A DNA stretch of 64,000 nt from Palsa-360 sp963710315 (GCA_963710315.1 CAVPZW010000004.1:62001-126000); one strand, 5' to 3'; counted from the stretch's first letter, positions 31,109 through 40,224 are shown. The notes: a model not told the origin generated them from the sequence alone. Numbers and translations: made by a program.

Positions 31109-33040
31109 GTGAACTCGAGTTCGACGCTAAAGACCATAATGTTCTGGTTGTTCATCATCATGCTGGCCGTGCTGCTGTGGACGCTTGTATCCAAGAGCGG
31201 GCAGTCGGCGCGCGAGGAAGAACCCAGCTACAGCGAATTCATGGCGCAAGTGGACCGCGGCAACGTGAAGGAAGTCACCTTATACCTTTCGCCGACCAGC
31301 TACGAAATTGAAGGCGAATGGCGCGAGCCCTCCAAGAAATTTCGCACCACCATCTTCAAGGAATCCTCACCGGATTTGGCCAAGACGCTGCGCGATAAGC
31401 AGGTCCTGATCAACGTCAAGGAAGTGAATCGCGCGGACTGGGTTACTTTCCTCTTGAACGCCGCGCCTCTCTTCTTGCTGGTGGCTTTCTGGATTTTCAT
31501 GATGCGGCAAATGCAGGCTGGCGGAAACAAGGCGCTGAGCTTTGGAAAATCGCGCGCGCGCCTTTTGACCGCGCAGCAGAAAAAGGCCACATTCAAGGAC
31601 GTTGCCGGCACGGACGAAGCCAAGGAAGAGCTGCAGGAAATTATTGAATTTTTGAAGGACCCGCAGAAATTTCAGAAACTCGGCGGGCGCATTCCCAAGG
31701 GCGTATTGTTGGTAGGCCCTCCAGGCACGGGAAAAACCTTGCTGGCGCGAGCCATTGCCGGCGAAGCCAACGTTCCTTTCTTTTCGATTTCCGGCTCCGA
31801 CTTCGTCGAAATGTTCGTCGGCGTGGGCGCAAGCCGCGTGCGCGATCTGTTCGAACAGGGCAAGAAGAACGCGCCCTGCATCATCTTCATCGATGAAATT
31901 GACGCCGTGGGACGCCATCGCGGCGCAGGCCTCGGCGGCGGGCACGACGAGCGCGAGCAAACGCTCAACGCGCTGCTGGTTGAAATGGACGGCTTCGAAT
32001 CCAACGAAGGCGTGATCTTGATCGCCGCAACTAACCGCCCCGATGTGCTCGATCCGGCGCTGCTTCGCCCCGGCCGCTTTGACCGCCGCGTGGTCGTTGC
32101 GCGTCCGGACGTCAAGGGCCGCGAGGAAATCCTGCGCGTGCACACGCGCAAGGTGCCTCTGAACGATGACGTCGATCTGTCCGTGATTGCCCGCGGGACG
32201 CCCGGCTTTTCCGGCGCGGATCTCGCCAACCTGGTGAATGAAGCCGCTCTGTGGGCCGCACGCCAGGGACGCAAAACGGTTTTCATGATCGACTTCGAAA
32301 TGTCCAAGGACAAAGTCCTGATGGGCGTAGAGCGCAAGTCCATGATTCTGTCCGACGAGGAAAAGAAAAATACCGCGTATCACGAAGCGGGCCACGCCCT
32401 CGTGGCGGCCATCACTCCCGGCACGGATCCGCTGCACAAAGTCACGATTATTCCTCGCGGCATGGCGCTTGGACTGACCATGCAGCTTCCCATCGACGAT
32501 AAGCATACCTATACCAAGACGTATCTCGAGGGGACGCTCACTGTGCTGATGGGCGGCCGCTGCGCCGAGGAAATTTTCCTCGGACACATCACCACCGGCG
32601 CCGGCAACGACATCGAACGCGCCACGGATATCGCGCGCAAAATGGTTTGCGAGTGGGGCATGAGTTCGCTCGGGCCGCTGGCATACGGCAAGAAGGAAGA
32701 AGCGATTTTCCTGGGCCGCGAAATCGCGCAGCATCGCGACTTTTCGGAAGATACCGCCATCCGGATTGACCAGGAAGTCCACGGCATCATAACCACCGCG
32801 TATAACAACGCACGGGGCGTCCTTGAGAACAATCGCGACACGCTTGAGCGGATCGCTCTCGCGCTTCTCGACCGGGAAGTGCTCGACGCAACCGAATTGA
32901 AACTGCTGATGGACAACAAACCGCTGCCCGAGAAGGTGCGGCCCGCTCCGCCTTCGCCGCCGCAGCCGCTGCCCAGCGGCGAGCCAAAGCAAGCGCCGCG
33001 TCCGGAGCTTCGTCCAGCACCCGGATTCAGCAAGGGCTAG
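31109..33040 (+). CDS. ftsH: ATP-dependent zinc metalloprotease FtsH
   Basis: 643 residues from GTG 31109 behind GGTGAGG. A membrane AAA+ protease that extracts and degrades membrane and regulatory proteins. Two membrane helices at about 9-26 and 112-132 enclose a periplasmic domain. Walker A is GPPGTGKT (203-210), Walker B IIFIDEID (258-265), arginine finger region RPGRFDRRV, and zinc site HEAGH (425-429). The C-terminus is Pro/Ala-rich. All key residues are present. A long antisense frame across this gene is a codon-bias shadow. Confidence 0.97.
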   Translation: MNSSSTLKTIMFWLFIIMLAVLLWTLVSKSGQSAREEEPSYSEFMAQVDRGNVKEVTLYLSPTSYEIEGEWREPSKKFRTTIFKESSPDLAKTLRDKQVLINVKEVNRADWVTFLLNAAPLFLLVAFWIFMMRQMQAGGNKALSFGKSRARLLTAQQKKATFKDVAGTDEAKEELQEIIEFLKDPQKFQKLGGRIPKGVLLVGPPGTGKTLLARAIAGEANVPFFSISGSDFVEMFVGVGASRVRDLFEQGKKNAPCIIFIDEIDAVGRHRGAGLGGGHDEREQTLNALLVEMDGFESNEGVILIAATNRPDVLDPALLRPGRFDRRVVVARPDVKGREEILRVHTRKVPLNDDVDLSVIARGTPGFSGADLANLVNEAALWAARQGRKTVFMIDFEMSKDKVLMGVERKSMILSDEEKKNTAYHEAGHALVAAITPGTDPLHKVTIIPRGMALGLTMQLPIDDKHTYTKTYLEGTLTVLMGGRCAEEIFLGHITTGAGNDIERATDIARKMVCEWGMSSLGPLAYGKKEEAIFLGREIAQHRDFSEDTAIRIDQEVHGIITTAYNNARGVLENNRDTLERIALALLDREVLDATELKLLMDNKPLPEKVRPAPPSPPQPLPSGEPKQAPRPELRPAPGFSKG

Positions 33041-33068
33041 AGCTCTCTTCTTTCGCAAGTCGCTTTAC

Positions 33069-33140
33069 GTGGCGCGGGCTTCAGCCTGCGGGGTTTGGTC
33101 CTAGCAAGGACTAACCCCCGCAAGCTGAAGCCCGCGCCAC
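33069..33140. repeat. Palindromic intergenic repeat (GCGGGCTTCAGCCTGC family)
   Basis: GTGGCGCGGGCTTCAGCCTG and its inverted copy CAAGCTGAAGCCCGCGCCAC flank a centre with CCTAGCAAGG. It sits between the convergent ftsH and YXWGXW-protein genes. Related copies lie at 21421, 36878, 43968 and 53299. Confidence 0.8.
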
Positions 33141-33213
33141 ATAAACCCCTCGCCAATCAAACTCCTGTCCAAGTTATTGTGAGAAATACTGGTTACTTCA
33201 CACAAAATAAAAA

Positions 33214-33247
33214 GCGTGGCGGCTCATCGATTGATGAGCCGCCACGC
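33214..33247 (-). terminator. Strong rho-independent terminator
   Basis: A perfect 15-bp stem (GCGTGGCGGCTCATC paired with GATGAGCCGCCACGC) with a 4-base loop, followed on the minus strand by TTTTTATTTT. It lies 29 bases after the stop of the YXWGXW gene and may also stop read-through from ftsH. Confidence 0.9.
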
Positions 33248-33276
33248 GGTTGTGAAACTTCGAACTGAGCGAGCGC

Positions 33277-34467
33277 TTATTTTGGAGCGGTCTTTTCGTT
33301 GTGCTTCTCGTTGTAGATCTGGCGGCTGGCACTGTTCTGTTTCTTGTTGATGTTCTTCTTTTCCGCGGGCGTGAGCTTTCCTCCATTCGCCTGGCGGTCC
33401 GCCGCGATCTGACGGTTGATATTTTGCTCGTGCCCTTCGGCCTTTGCGGCTTCCGACGGCGACATTTGACCGCTTCGAATTCCGTTGGCGATGCGCTGCT
33501 GCTGATTGTCGCGCCGCGCTCCAACTTCGTTATTTCCATAGGTGGCCGTGTTGGCATTGTGCTTGTCGTTGTAGATCGATTTGCTGAGATTGTTCTGCTG
33601 CCGGTTGACTTGCTGGCGCTCCTGCGGCGTCAGCGTGCCGCCGTTTGCCGTACGGTCGTTGTGAATTTCCTTATTCAGGCCCGCTTCGCGTCCTTCGAGA
33701 TTCTTGGTTTCGCCGGCCGTTAGTTGTCCGGAAGAAACGCCGTTGGCGATTCTTCCCTGTTGGTTGAAGCGGCGTCCATTCACGGAATCCATGGCCATGG
33801 TGCCTGGATGACCATTGTTGACCGATGCAAGCTGGTTACGGTCCTTGCCAGCCGCTTGCTCGTGGGAAAGTTGGTTAGAAGTCGGTTGAATATGATTTTC
33901 GCGCATGGCCGATTGCTCTTGTGCGCTCGGTCGCGCCGTGACCCCGCCAGGGCCATTAAAACTGGTGTGATTGTTCACTACGGTCGTGTTGTTGATTACA
34001 GTCCTGTCCACGTAAGTGTTGTGGACCACCGTGGTGTTCACGTTCATGACAGCTGTGTTGTAAACAAACCCTCCGCCACCCCAGTGACCGCCAACGAAGC
34101 CGACTCCGCCATATCCAAAGCCGTAGTTAATGCCGCCGTAGAAGCCCACGTGGGGTCCCCAGTAACCGGCATGCCAGCCATAAAACCCGCCTTCAAAGCC
34201 CCAATACCCTGGCGTCCAGAGGACTCCCACTCGGGGAGGCATGACCCACACGCCGGGCACCCAGTAATAGCCGGCAGGTCCATATCCCCAATAGCCGGGC
34301 GTCCAGAGATACCCGTCGCCGGGGATCGGCGGCTGCTCGTAGACCGGCAACGCCGGTGGCCCAATTCGGATCGAGACTCCAACCGCGATCTGCGCGTGCG
34401 AAGCCGCAGGCACAAGAAAAAGCAGAAACAAAAACAGGAAATTTCGGGGTTTTAGGAACGCTCGCAT
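33277..34467 (-). CDS. Secreted YXWGXW-type protein with C-terminal repeats
   Basis: 396 residues from ATG 34467, which follows CGGAGGGG; the longer frame to 34596 has no such site. Residues 1-24 are a signal peptide ending ASHAQ. Residues 40-140 are rich in WTPGYWGYGPAGYYWVPGVW-type repeats (YXWGXW family). The C-terminal half contains two copies of a 60-70-residue repeat with IANGxxSGQ, DRxANGGxLTPxE and KHN, resembling EF-hand-like calcium loops. Probably an outer-membrane or secreted structural protein; function unknown. Confidence 0.75.
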   Translation of the reverse strand: MRAFLKPRNFLFLFLLFLVPAASHAQIAVGVSIRIGPPALPVYEQPPIPGDGYLWTPGYWGYGPAGYYWVPGVWVMPPRVGVLWTPGYWGFEGGFYGWHAGYWGPHVGFYGGINYGFGYGGVGFVGGHWGGGGFVYNTAVMNVNTTVVHNTYVDRTVINNTTVVNNHTSFNGPGGVTARPSAQEQSAMRENHIQPTSNQLSHEQAAGKDRNQLASVNNGHPGTMAMDSVNGRRFNQQGRIANGVSSGQLTAGETKNLEGREAGLNKEIHNDRTANGGTLTPQERQQVNRQQNNLSKSIYNDKHNANTATYGNNEVGARRDNQQQRIANGIRSGQMSPSEAAKAEGHEQNINRQIAADRQANGGKLTPAEKKNINKKQNSASRQIYNEKHNEKTAPK

Positions 34468-34847
34468 AATTTGCCCCTCCGTGGGCTCTCCTGATCGGTG
34501 GAACACTCTTCCATTTGGTTCCTGGCGGGCCGAAGGGCGCATTCTGCGCCCAGTTGAGCAGCCATCTGACCTGGGCGAAGGATGGTCAGAACCCATGTCC
34601 GGCCTCTGCCATCTAATTCAACACGGCTGGGAGCGAAAAGTCTCTCAGGGGTCTTTCAAAAGTGTCCTGAGGGGCAACAGGCGGGCCTTGCGAGCCTACG
34701 TGGACCCGGGACGGTAAGCCAGCCTCCCCAATCACATTGGGAAGTCGCCTGTGGGCTAAAGCGGACAACCAGGAGCGGCTGACCTACAAAAGGGCATGCG
34801 AGGAGCAGGACCGCTGGCCGCGACGAATGGTATACTAGCCGACTCTT
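34468..34847. other. Divergent intergenic region
   Basis: 380 bases between the YXWGXW gene and gatB, which diverge, so both promoters must lie here. TATACT at about 34832 could be part of the gatB promoter. No gene or strong repeat is seen. Confidence 0.4.
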
Positions 34848-36335
34848 ATGGCGCAGCCTACCAAGGAAGGCCTCTTGAGCATTTCGCCCGAAGTCATGGC
34901 GGGCTATGAGCCGGTTATCGGCCTCGAAGTCCACGTGCAACTGAAAACGTTGACCAAGGCATTCTGCGCCTGCTCGACGCGCTTCGGCGATCCGCCAAAT
35001 TCCAACACCTGCCCGGTGTGCCTGGGCTTGCCAGGCGCGCTGCCCGTGCTGAACAAGCGAGCAGTCGAACTGGGCATCCGCGCCGCGCTGGCGCTGCACT
35101 TGAACGTGCAGGCATTCTCGCGCTTCGCCCGCAAAAATTATTTTTATCCAGACCTGCCCAAGGGTTACCAAATTTCGATGTACGAATTGCCGCTGGCCAC
35201 GGCCGGTTACCTCGATATCGAGCACGACGGACAGATCAAGCGCATCGGCATCACGCGATTGCACCTGGAAGACGACGCCGCGAAGAACCTGCACGAGGGA
35301 TTTCCCGATTCGGCGGAAAAAAGCTACGTTGACTACAACCGTGGCGGCACGCCCCTCGCGGAAATCGTTTCCGAACCGGACCTGCGCACGCCGACCGAGG
35401 CTCATGCGTATCTGACCGCGCTCAAGGAAGTGATGCTGTACACCGAAGTGAGCGACTGCAACATGGAAGAAGGTTCGCTGCGCTGCGACGCCAACGTCAG
35501 CGTGCGGCGGCGCGGCGCGGAAAAATTCGGCACCAAGGCCGAAGTGAAAAATCTGAATTCATTCCGCTATCTGCAGCGCGCGCTGGAATACGAGATCGAG
35601 CGGCAAGTGGGCGTGCTGGAATCCGGCGGAAAAATCATGCAGGAAACTCGCCTGTGGAACGTGGCGGCGGGGCGAACCGAGCCCATGCGCTCGAAGGAAT
35701 TCGCGCACGATTACCGCTATTTTCCGGAGCCGGACCTTTTGCCTGTGCGTGTGAGCGCCGCGTGGCGCGATGAAATTGCGAGCGCCATGCCCGAACTGCC
35801 GGAAGCCAAGCGCCAGCGCTTCGTGCGCGAACACGGCATCACTCCGTATGACGCCGGGGTGCTGGCGTCCACGCGGGAGCTTGCGGATTATTTTGAGGGC
35901 GTGGCCCGCGCGGGCGCGCCGGCCAAATCAGCGGCCAACTGGATTCAAGTGGAGCTGCTGCGCCTGCTGAAGGACGCGCAAAAAGAAATCACCGAAAGCC
36001 CCGTGCCTCCCGCGGAGCTCGCGGCGCTGATTGCCAAGGTGGAAAGCGGCGAGATCAACGCTGCATCGGGCAAGAAAGTTTTCACGCGAATGTTTGAGAC
36101 CGGCAAACCTGCCGCCGAAATCATCGCGGCGGAAGGCTTCGCGCAAGTCAGCGACACGGGCGAGATTGAGAAATGGTGCCGCGAAGTGATCGAGAAGAAT
36201 CCGGACAATCTGGCAAAATATCGCGCGGGCAACGAGGGAGTATTCAAATTCTTCGTCGGCCAGGTGATGCGCGCATCGCGCGGACAAGCCAATCCGCAAA
36301 CCGTCAACGACACGCTCAAGCGCCTGCTGGCGTAA
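34848..36335 (+). CDS. gatB: Asp-tRNA(Asn)/Glu-tRNA(Gln) amidotransferase subunit B
   Basis: 495 residues. GatB recognises the misacylated tRNA and phosphorylates the glutamyl or aspartyl group within GatCAB. The signature YEPVIGLEVHVQLKT is followed by the zinc-binding cysteines in FCACSTRFGDPPNSNTCPVC, and by RKNYFYPDLPKGYQIS. The C-terminal helical tail and YqeY-like domain are complete, ending GQANPQTVNDTLKRLLA. gatA and gatC are not adjacent. Confidence 0.97.
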   Translation: MAQPTKEGLLSISPEVMAGYEPVIGLEVHVQLKTLTKAFCACSTRFGDPPNSNTCPVCLGLPGALPVLNKRAVELGIRAALALHLNVQAFSRFARKNYFYPDLPKGYQISMYELPLATAGYLDIEHDGQIKRIGITRLHLEDDAAKNLHEGFPDSAEKSYVDYNRGGTPLAEIVSEPDLRTPTEAHAYLTALKEVMLYTEVSDCNMEEGSLRCDANVSVRRRGAEKFGTKAEVKNLNSFRYLQRALEYEIERQVGVLESGGKIMQETRLWNVAAGRTEPMRSKEFAHDYRYFPEPDLLPVRVSAAWRDEIASAMPELPEAKRQRFVREHGITPYDAGVLASTRELADYFEGVARAGAPAKSAANWIQVELLRLLKDAQKEITESPVPPAELAALIAKVESGEINAASGKKVFTRMFETGKPAAEIIAAEGFAQVSDTGEIEKWCREVIEKNPDNLAKYRAGNEGVFKFFVGQVMRASRGQANPQTVNDTLKRLLA

Positions 36336-36343
36336 GGCTTTAT

Positions 36344-36375
36344 GTGGTGCGGTCCGCTGCGGCGGACCGCACCAC
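36344..36375. repeat. Short palindrome after gatB
   Basis: A perfect 14-bp stem, GTGGTGCGGTCCGC and GCGGACCGCACCAC, with a 4-base loop, nine bases after the gatB stop. No T-run follows. It may act as a transcript-stabilising stem or a minimal member of the palindromic repeat families. Confidence 0.65.
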
Positions 36376-36403
36376 TAAATGCGAATCTCGAAGGAGCATC
36401 CCC

Positions 36404-36868
36404 ATGTTAAAAGAAGGCGATCCAGCGCCAGCCTTCCGGCTTCCAGCCGACGACGGCAGTGAAATTTCACTGAAGGATTTGCGCGGCAAACATGTGGCGC
36501 TTTATTTTTATCCCAAGGCAAGCACGCCTGGGTGCACCACGGAAGCCATCGAGTTTCGCGAATTGAAAAAGGAATTCGACAAGCTCAACACCATCGTTCT
36601 GGGGTGCAGCGCCGACTCAGTGGCGGCGCAGGCAAAATTCAAAGCCAAGCAGAAACTGAATTTCCCGCTGCTCAGCGACCCTGAGTTCACCGTGATCGAA
36701 GCGTATGACGCGCGCCGCATGAAAAGTTTTCTGGGGAAAAATTTTCTGGGAATCGTGCGCAGCACCGTGCTGGTCGGCCCCGACGGCAAGATCGAGAAAA
36801 TCTGGGCCACGGCCAAATCCAAAGGCCACGCCGCCGAGATCGTGGAAGCCCTGAAAACTCTTCAATAG
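36404..36868 (+). CDS. bcp: Bcp/AhpC-type peroxiredoxin lacking the usual resolving Cys
   Basis: 154 residues from ATG 36404 behind AAGGAG. It reduces hydroperoxides with a thiol. The motif STPGCTTEAIEFRE carries the peroxidatic Cys; the resolving Cys found five residues later in standard Bcp is replaced by Ile. The only other Cys, in VLGCSADS, lies elsewhere. So it is either a 1-Cys type or uses an atypical partner. The rest (LRGKHVALYFYPKA, FPLLSDPEF, STVLVGPDGKI) is standard. It sits alone between gatB and a palindromic repeat. Confidence 0.88.
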   Translation: MLKEGDPAPAFRLPADDGSEISLKDLRGKHVALYFYPKASTPGCTTEAIEFRELKKEFDKLNTIVLGCSADSVAAQAKFKAKQKLNFPLLSDPEFTVIEAYDARRMKSFLGKNFLGIVRSTVLVGPDGKIEKIWATAKSKGHAAEIVEALKTLQ

Positions 36869-36877
36869 ATGCCAAAA

Positions 36878-36952
36878 AGTAGCACAGGCTTCAGCCTGTG
36901 GGTTTTAGCCTTTTAAAGGATTAAATTCCACAGGCTGAAGCCTGTGCTGCTT
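36878..36952. repeat. Palindromic intergenic repeat (AGCACAGGCTTCAGCC family)
   Basis: AGTAGCACAGGCTTCAGCCT and its inverted copy ending CCTGTGCTGCTT flank a short AT-rich centre. It fills the gap between the convergent bcp and MFS genes, and its right end reaches the MFS stop codon. Confidence 0.8.
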
Positions 36953-38261
36953 AAGCGGGCAGCTGCTTGCCTTTGGTTTCTTCGCCGAATGGCACGAGCG
37001 CGAGTCCCACGATGAAGGCAAGCGCGATCATGGCCACGGGAATTCCAAAGGTCTGAAAGTGGCGGATTCCGGCTCCCACCAGAAACGTAAACCCCGCGGC
37101 GAAGAAGCGTCCTAGATTTGTGATGAACGCAAAGGCGCTGGCGCGGCACTCCGTTCCATATTGCTCGGGCAGCCAGAACGAATAGACGATGAAATTTGCG
37201 CCGCCGAGGCCGAGCAGCACGGAACACACCAGGAACCAGGCAATGGCGTTCTGCTGCATGTAAAACACGTGCGCAAAGCCCAGCCAGATCGCACCCATCA
37301 TCACCACGTAGAAGATCGCGAGCGTAGCGCGGCGGCCCAGCCAATCCGCCAGAAACGGCACGATCAGCGCGCCGAGAACTGTGGCGACTCCCAGCAGCGC
37401 CGTGGAGTAAGACGCCAGGCGCGCGCTCTCCGCGGCGGTTTTCCCGGCCCGTTGCGCTATGTAGGTCATGGCCGTTGGCGCGTACACTGACCCGGCCCAC
37501 AATCCCGCCAGCGATACGATCAAGTAGATGCAATTAACAATGGTTCTGCGGCGATATTGCGGCGAAAAAAGTTTCAGGAAAGCGCGATGCATGGTAAATC
37601 TTGCGCCGAGTTCCTGCACTTTGCTTTCCCAGCGCGCGGGCTCGTGCACGTTATTGCGAATGAGGCCGATCAGCAGCGCGGGCACGCCGCCCAGCGCGAA
37701 CATGGCCCTCCATCCGTAATGGCTGCCGATAAAAATATTGGCGATGCCCGCCAGAAAAAATCCGATGTAGTAGCCCGTGTGCATGAGCGCCGCGCCCATG
37801 GTGCGCCGCTCCTCGGGCCAATCCTCGGAAACTAGCGCGGCGCCGATGGACCACTCGCCGCCAATGCCAACTCCCGCCATGAAGCGAAACACAGCGAGGC
37901 TCCACACGCCCGTGGCGAATGCGGCCAGCAGCGTGAAAAGCGAAAAGCACAAAATGCTGAACATCATGGTGCGCACGCGGCCGAATCGATCCGCAATCGG
38001 GCCCCAGACGAGCGCCGTGCCGTAGCCGAGCAGGAACAATGTGAAGAAGACGCCGCCGTAGTAGCCGACGTTGGCAGGGGTGGCGGGAATTCCGGAGCGG
38101 GGCAGCAATTCGGTGAGCGCCGGAACGAGTACCAGCGAATAGATGAACGAATCCATCCCGTCCATGCTCCAGCCGCCCCAGGCGGCCCAGAAGCTGCGGA
38201 TCTGGTTGCCAGTGAGCTTGGGTTTGGTTTTGGCCGCGATCGAGATTTGATTGGTGGTCAC
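36951..38261 (-). CDS. MFS transporter, sugar/aromatic-acid type
   Basis: 436 residues from GTG 38261, overlapping the stop of the amidohydrolase gene as GTGA. About 12 membrane helices. The motif GPIADRFGRVRTMMFSI after the second helix, MAGVGIGGEWSIGAALVSED and PEERRT are typical of the metabolite:H+ symporter branch that includes aromatic-acid carriers. Coupling to an amidohydrolase of the ACMSD-like group suggests import of an aromatic or ring-cleavage acid that the hydrolase then processes (inference). Confidence 0.85.
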   Translation of the reverse strand: MTTNQISIAAKTKPKLTGNQIRSFWAAWGGWSMDGMDSFIYSLVLVPALTELLPRSGIPATPANVGYYGGVFFTLFLLGYGTALVWGPIADRFGRVRTMMFSILCFSLFTLLAAFATGVWSLAVFRFMAGVGIGGEWSIGAALVSEDWPEERRTMGAALMHTGYYIGFFLAGIANIFIGSHYGWRAMFALGGVPALLIGLIRNNVHEPARWESKVQELGARFTMHRAFLKLFSPQYRRRTIVNCIYLIVSLAGLWAGSVYAPTAMTYIAQRAGKTAAESARLASYSTALLGVATVLGALIVPFLADWLGRRATLAIFYVVMMGAIWLGFAHVFYMQQNAIAWFLVCSVLLGLGGANFIVYSFWLPEQYGTECRASAFAFITNLGRFFAAGFTFLVGAGIRHFQTFGIPVAMIALAFIVGLALVPFGEETKGKQLPA

Positions 38262-39307
38262 GCGAGTCCGAGAACGTACGCGGCGTTGCGGTCCAGGATT
38301 TTTTCTGCATCGCCGGGTTTCAATTCGGACTCGTTGATGTATTGAATGGCGCGATTGTAAAGCTCGCCCGCTTCATAAGGAAAATCCGAGCCGAGACAGA
38401 TGCGGTCGGCGCCCATGGAATCCACGGCGGCGCGCAAGGCCGGCGGATGCCCGTGGCCCACACTGCAATACCACATGCGCTTGGCGGTGATGGTCGGCAG
38501 CTCCGGCAGCGGATGCTCCCACTTGGAGACGTTGTCCAGCCGCTGAAATACCATGGGGATCATTCCGCCCAGATGCGAATTGACGATTTTCAGTTTTGGA
38601 TACTTCTGAGGAATACCCGCTTCGATCAAGTGCATCACCGAAACGGTATCTTCCATGGGCGCGCCGATGGCCCAGCGCAGGTTGTACGGAGTCACGAAGG
38701 GAGAATCGACGCCGTTCCCGGAGGGGTGAATGTACAGCACTGAGCCGCGCCGGTTAAGCTCTTCATAAAACGGAGCGAACGCGGGATCGGCGATGGAACG
38801 ATTTCCGATGAATGTAGTGATGGTTGCGCCGACGAATTTCAGTTGATCGAGCGCGCGTTCCAGTTCCTTGAGCGCTTCATCGACGTGAGGCAACGGCACA
38901 GCGGCAAACGCTTTGAATTTTTTCGGCCAACGGCTCACGGCTTCCGCATAGAGGTCGTTGGCCATGCGCGCGGCGTTTACGGCGTGCTCTTTATTTTCAA
39001 AGTGCGGCGCTTGCGGGCAAATGTCCAGAATCTGCATCTCCACGCCGTTTGCCTCCATCACGGCGAATCGCTTGTCCATATCCGCCTGGCTCATGCTGGC
39101 GCCTTTGTTGCGCTGCGTGCCGGTGTCCGTATTTCCATAGCTTTGCGTCAGATTGAGATATTCGTCGGTCCAAAGATGCGCGTGAATGTCGATGCGCATG
39201 CCCTTCTTGGCCTGAGCGCCCAATCGCGCGCCCGCCAAGAGCCCGGCCGCCGCAAGAGAACCCGCGCGCAGCACTTCGCGCCGCGTGAAACCGCATCCGC
39301 ATCCCAT
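38258..39307 (-). CDS. Amidohydrolase (ACMSD-like), Tat-exported
   Basis: 349 residues from ATG 39307, ten bases after GGGAGG. The N-terminus has FTRREVLRAGSLAAAGLLAG, a twin-arginine signal, so the enzyme is probably folded before export. The mature part starts MRIDIHAHLW, giving the HxH metal motif of the amidohydrolase 2 family, followed by VNSHLGGMIP and ICLGSDFPYEAG with further metal ligands. Members decarboxylate or hydrolyse aromatic acids (for example gamma-resorcylate or aminocarboxymuconate semialdehyde). Translationally coupled to the MFS gene downstream. Confidence 0.85.
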   Translation of the reverse strand: MGCGCGFTRREVLRAGSLAAAGLLAGARLGAQAKKGMRIDIHAHLWTDEYLNLTQSYGNTDTGTQRNKGASMSQADMDKRFAVMEANGVEMQILDICPQAPHFENKEHAVNAARMANDLYAEAVSRWPKKFKAFAAVPLPHVDEALKELERALDQLKFVGATITTFIGNRSIADPAFAPFYEELNRRGSVLYIHPSGNGVDSPFVTPYNLRWAIGAPMEDTVSVMHLIEAGIPQKYPKLKIVNSHLGGMIPMVFQRLDNVSKWEHPLPELPTITAKRMWYCSVGHGHPPALRAAVDSMGADRICLGSDFPYEAGELYNRAIQYINESELKPGDAEKILDRNAAYVLGLA

Positions 39308-39373
39308 GATGGAATTGCCTCCCTGACGGCTGTATGGCTCCGTTCCGGCGAGCATTGTACGACGAAACGTTTT

Positions 39374-39473
39374 AGTAGCACAGCCACTCTTGGCTGTGCG
39401 GTTTTTGCGATCTATAGCGTTATGGACGCGCGAAAATGGAGAACAGCGCACAGCAAAGAGTGGCTGTGCTACT
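39374..39473. repeat. Palindromic intergenic repeat (AGCACAGCCACTC family)
   Basis: AGTAGCACAGCCACTCTTGG and the inverted AAGAGTGGCTGTGCTACT flank a ~45-base centre. The outer bases (AGTAGCACAG) are shared with the repeats at 36878 and 43968 while the inner stem differs. Confidence 0.75.
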
Positions 39474-39507
39474 GGAAAAAAATATGTTACCTGGGGCTAT
39501 CGGGAGA

Positions 39508-39787
39508 TTAGCCCGGCTTCCCGGGCTGGCGTGCGGAACGAACAAATTCGCGCAGGGCGGAGACGTTGGGACCGTAGGCACCAACTTCGAGCTGCGTCCA
39601 CGGGCAAGCCTAGCCGCTCCGCAGCTTCCATGTTGATCCCGGCATCGTCGAGTTCGGAGAGGCTAAAGCCCATGGCGGGAAGCACGCGCTTGACGCCGCT
39701 CGGATAGACCGGGCGCGGCGGACGATGGCGCTGCCAGGGCTTGTTTGCGATTGCGAAGAACTGGTGCCAGTCGTTCTTATCCCACAT
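39508..39787 (-). pseudogene. L13e-like protein, frameshifted
   Basis: From ATG 39787 (GGGAG upstream) the frame reads MWDKNDWHQFF, then GFSLSELDDAGINMEAAERL and GLPVD. This is the signature of ribosomal protein L13e of eukaryotes and archaea (GFSxxELxxAGI...A+xLGxxVD). After VDAARS the frame turns into non-conserved sequence, while the +1 frame continues as VGAYGPNVSALREFVRSARQ and stops at 39508, which fits the family far better. So one base is added or lost near 39580-39600. A bacterial L13e-like protein is itself unusual. Confidence 0.6.
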
Positions 39788-40224
39788 CGCTCGCTCCCGC
39801 GTCTCGGGGACTCAGGACGCTCTGAACCTCATGCAATTGGATGCACCAACTACCCTTACGGTCGCTTTCCCTGGCCGATCTCCACTATGGCGGCAAATCG
39901 AAGTGGCCTGTACTTGGGTATACGCCACTGGCCGAGTGGCGTCCAGAATAGACTGGGGAATGTTTCAGCAGCGTTACGAAAGAGCAATTATCACGTTGGA
40001 GGAGTGAGCCGGGACTGAATTGGCACTCAGTTTTTTTTAATCGAATTTGTCATTTTGGCACAGCATTCGTTTCACGTGGAACAAATGGCCAAGCCGCTGT
40101 AGACAATGCTCTTGCGGCGGCTTGGCAAGGTGCAGGCGGCACTTGGAGGCCGCGGCATTGGGCAATCGCTGCATACGGCTGTTATACTGGCTTTCTCTGA
40201 GAGCCCCCTGGGGAACCTGTGGAA
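39788..40224. other. Intergenic region before thiI
   Basis: 437 bases. A plus-strand frame at 39741-40007 has no ribosome binding site or recognisable sequence and is probably not a gene. A run of eight T lies near 40030. The thiI promoter should be in the right half; TTATACT at about 40181 may be its -10 region. Confidence 0.4.

Noticed and set aside
31367..33058. 563-residue frame antisense to ftsH
   Set aside because: It mirrors the codon bias of ftsH, has no protein family features and overlaps a certain gene entirely.
39741..40007. 88-residue plus-strand frame before thiI
   Set aside because: No ribosome binding site and no recognisable sequence.
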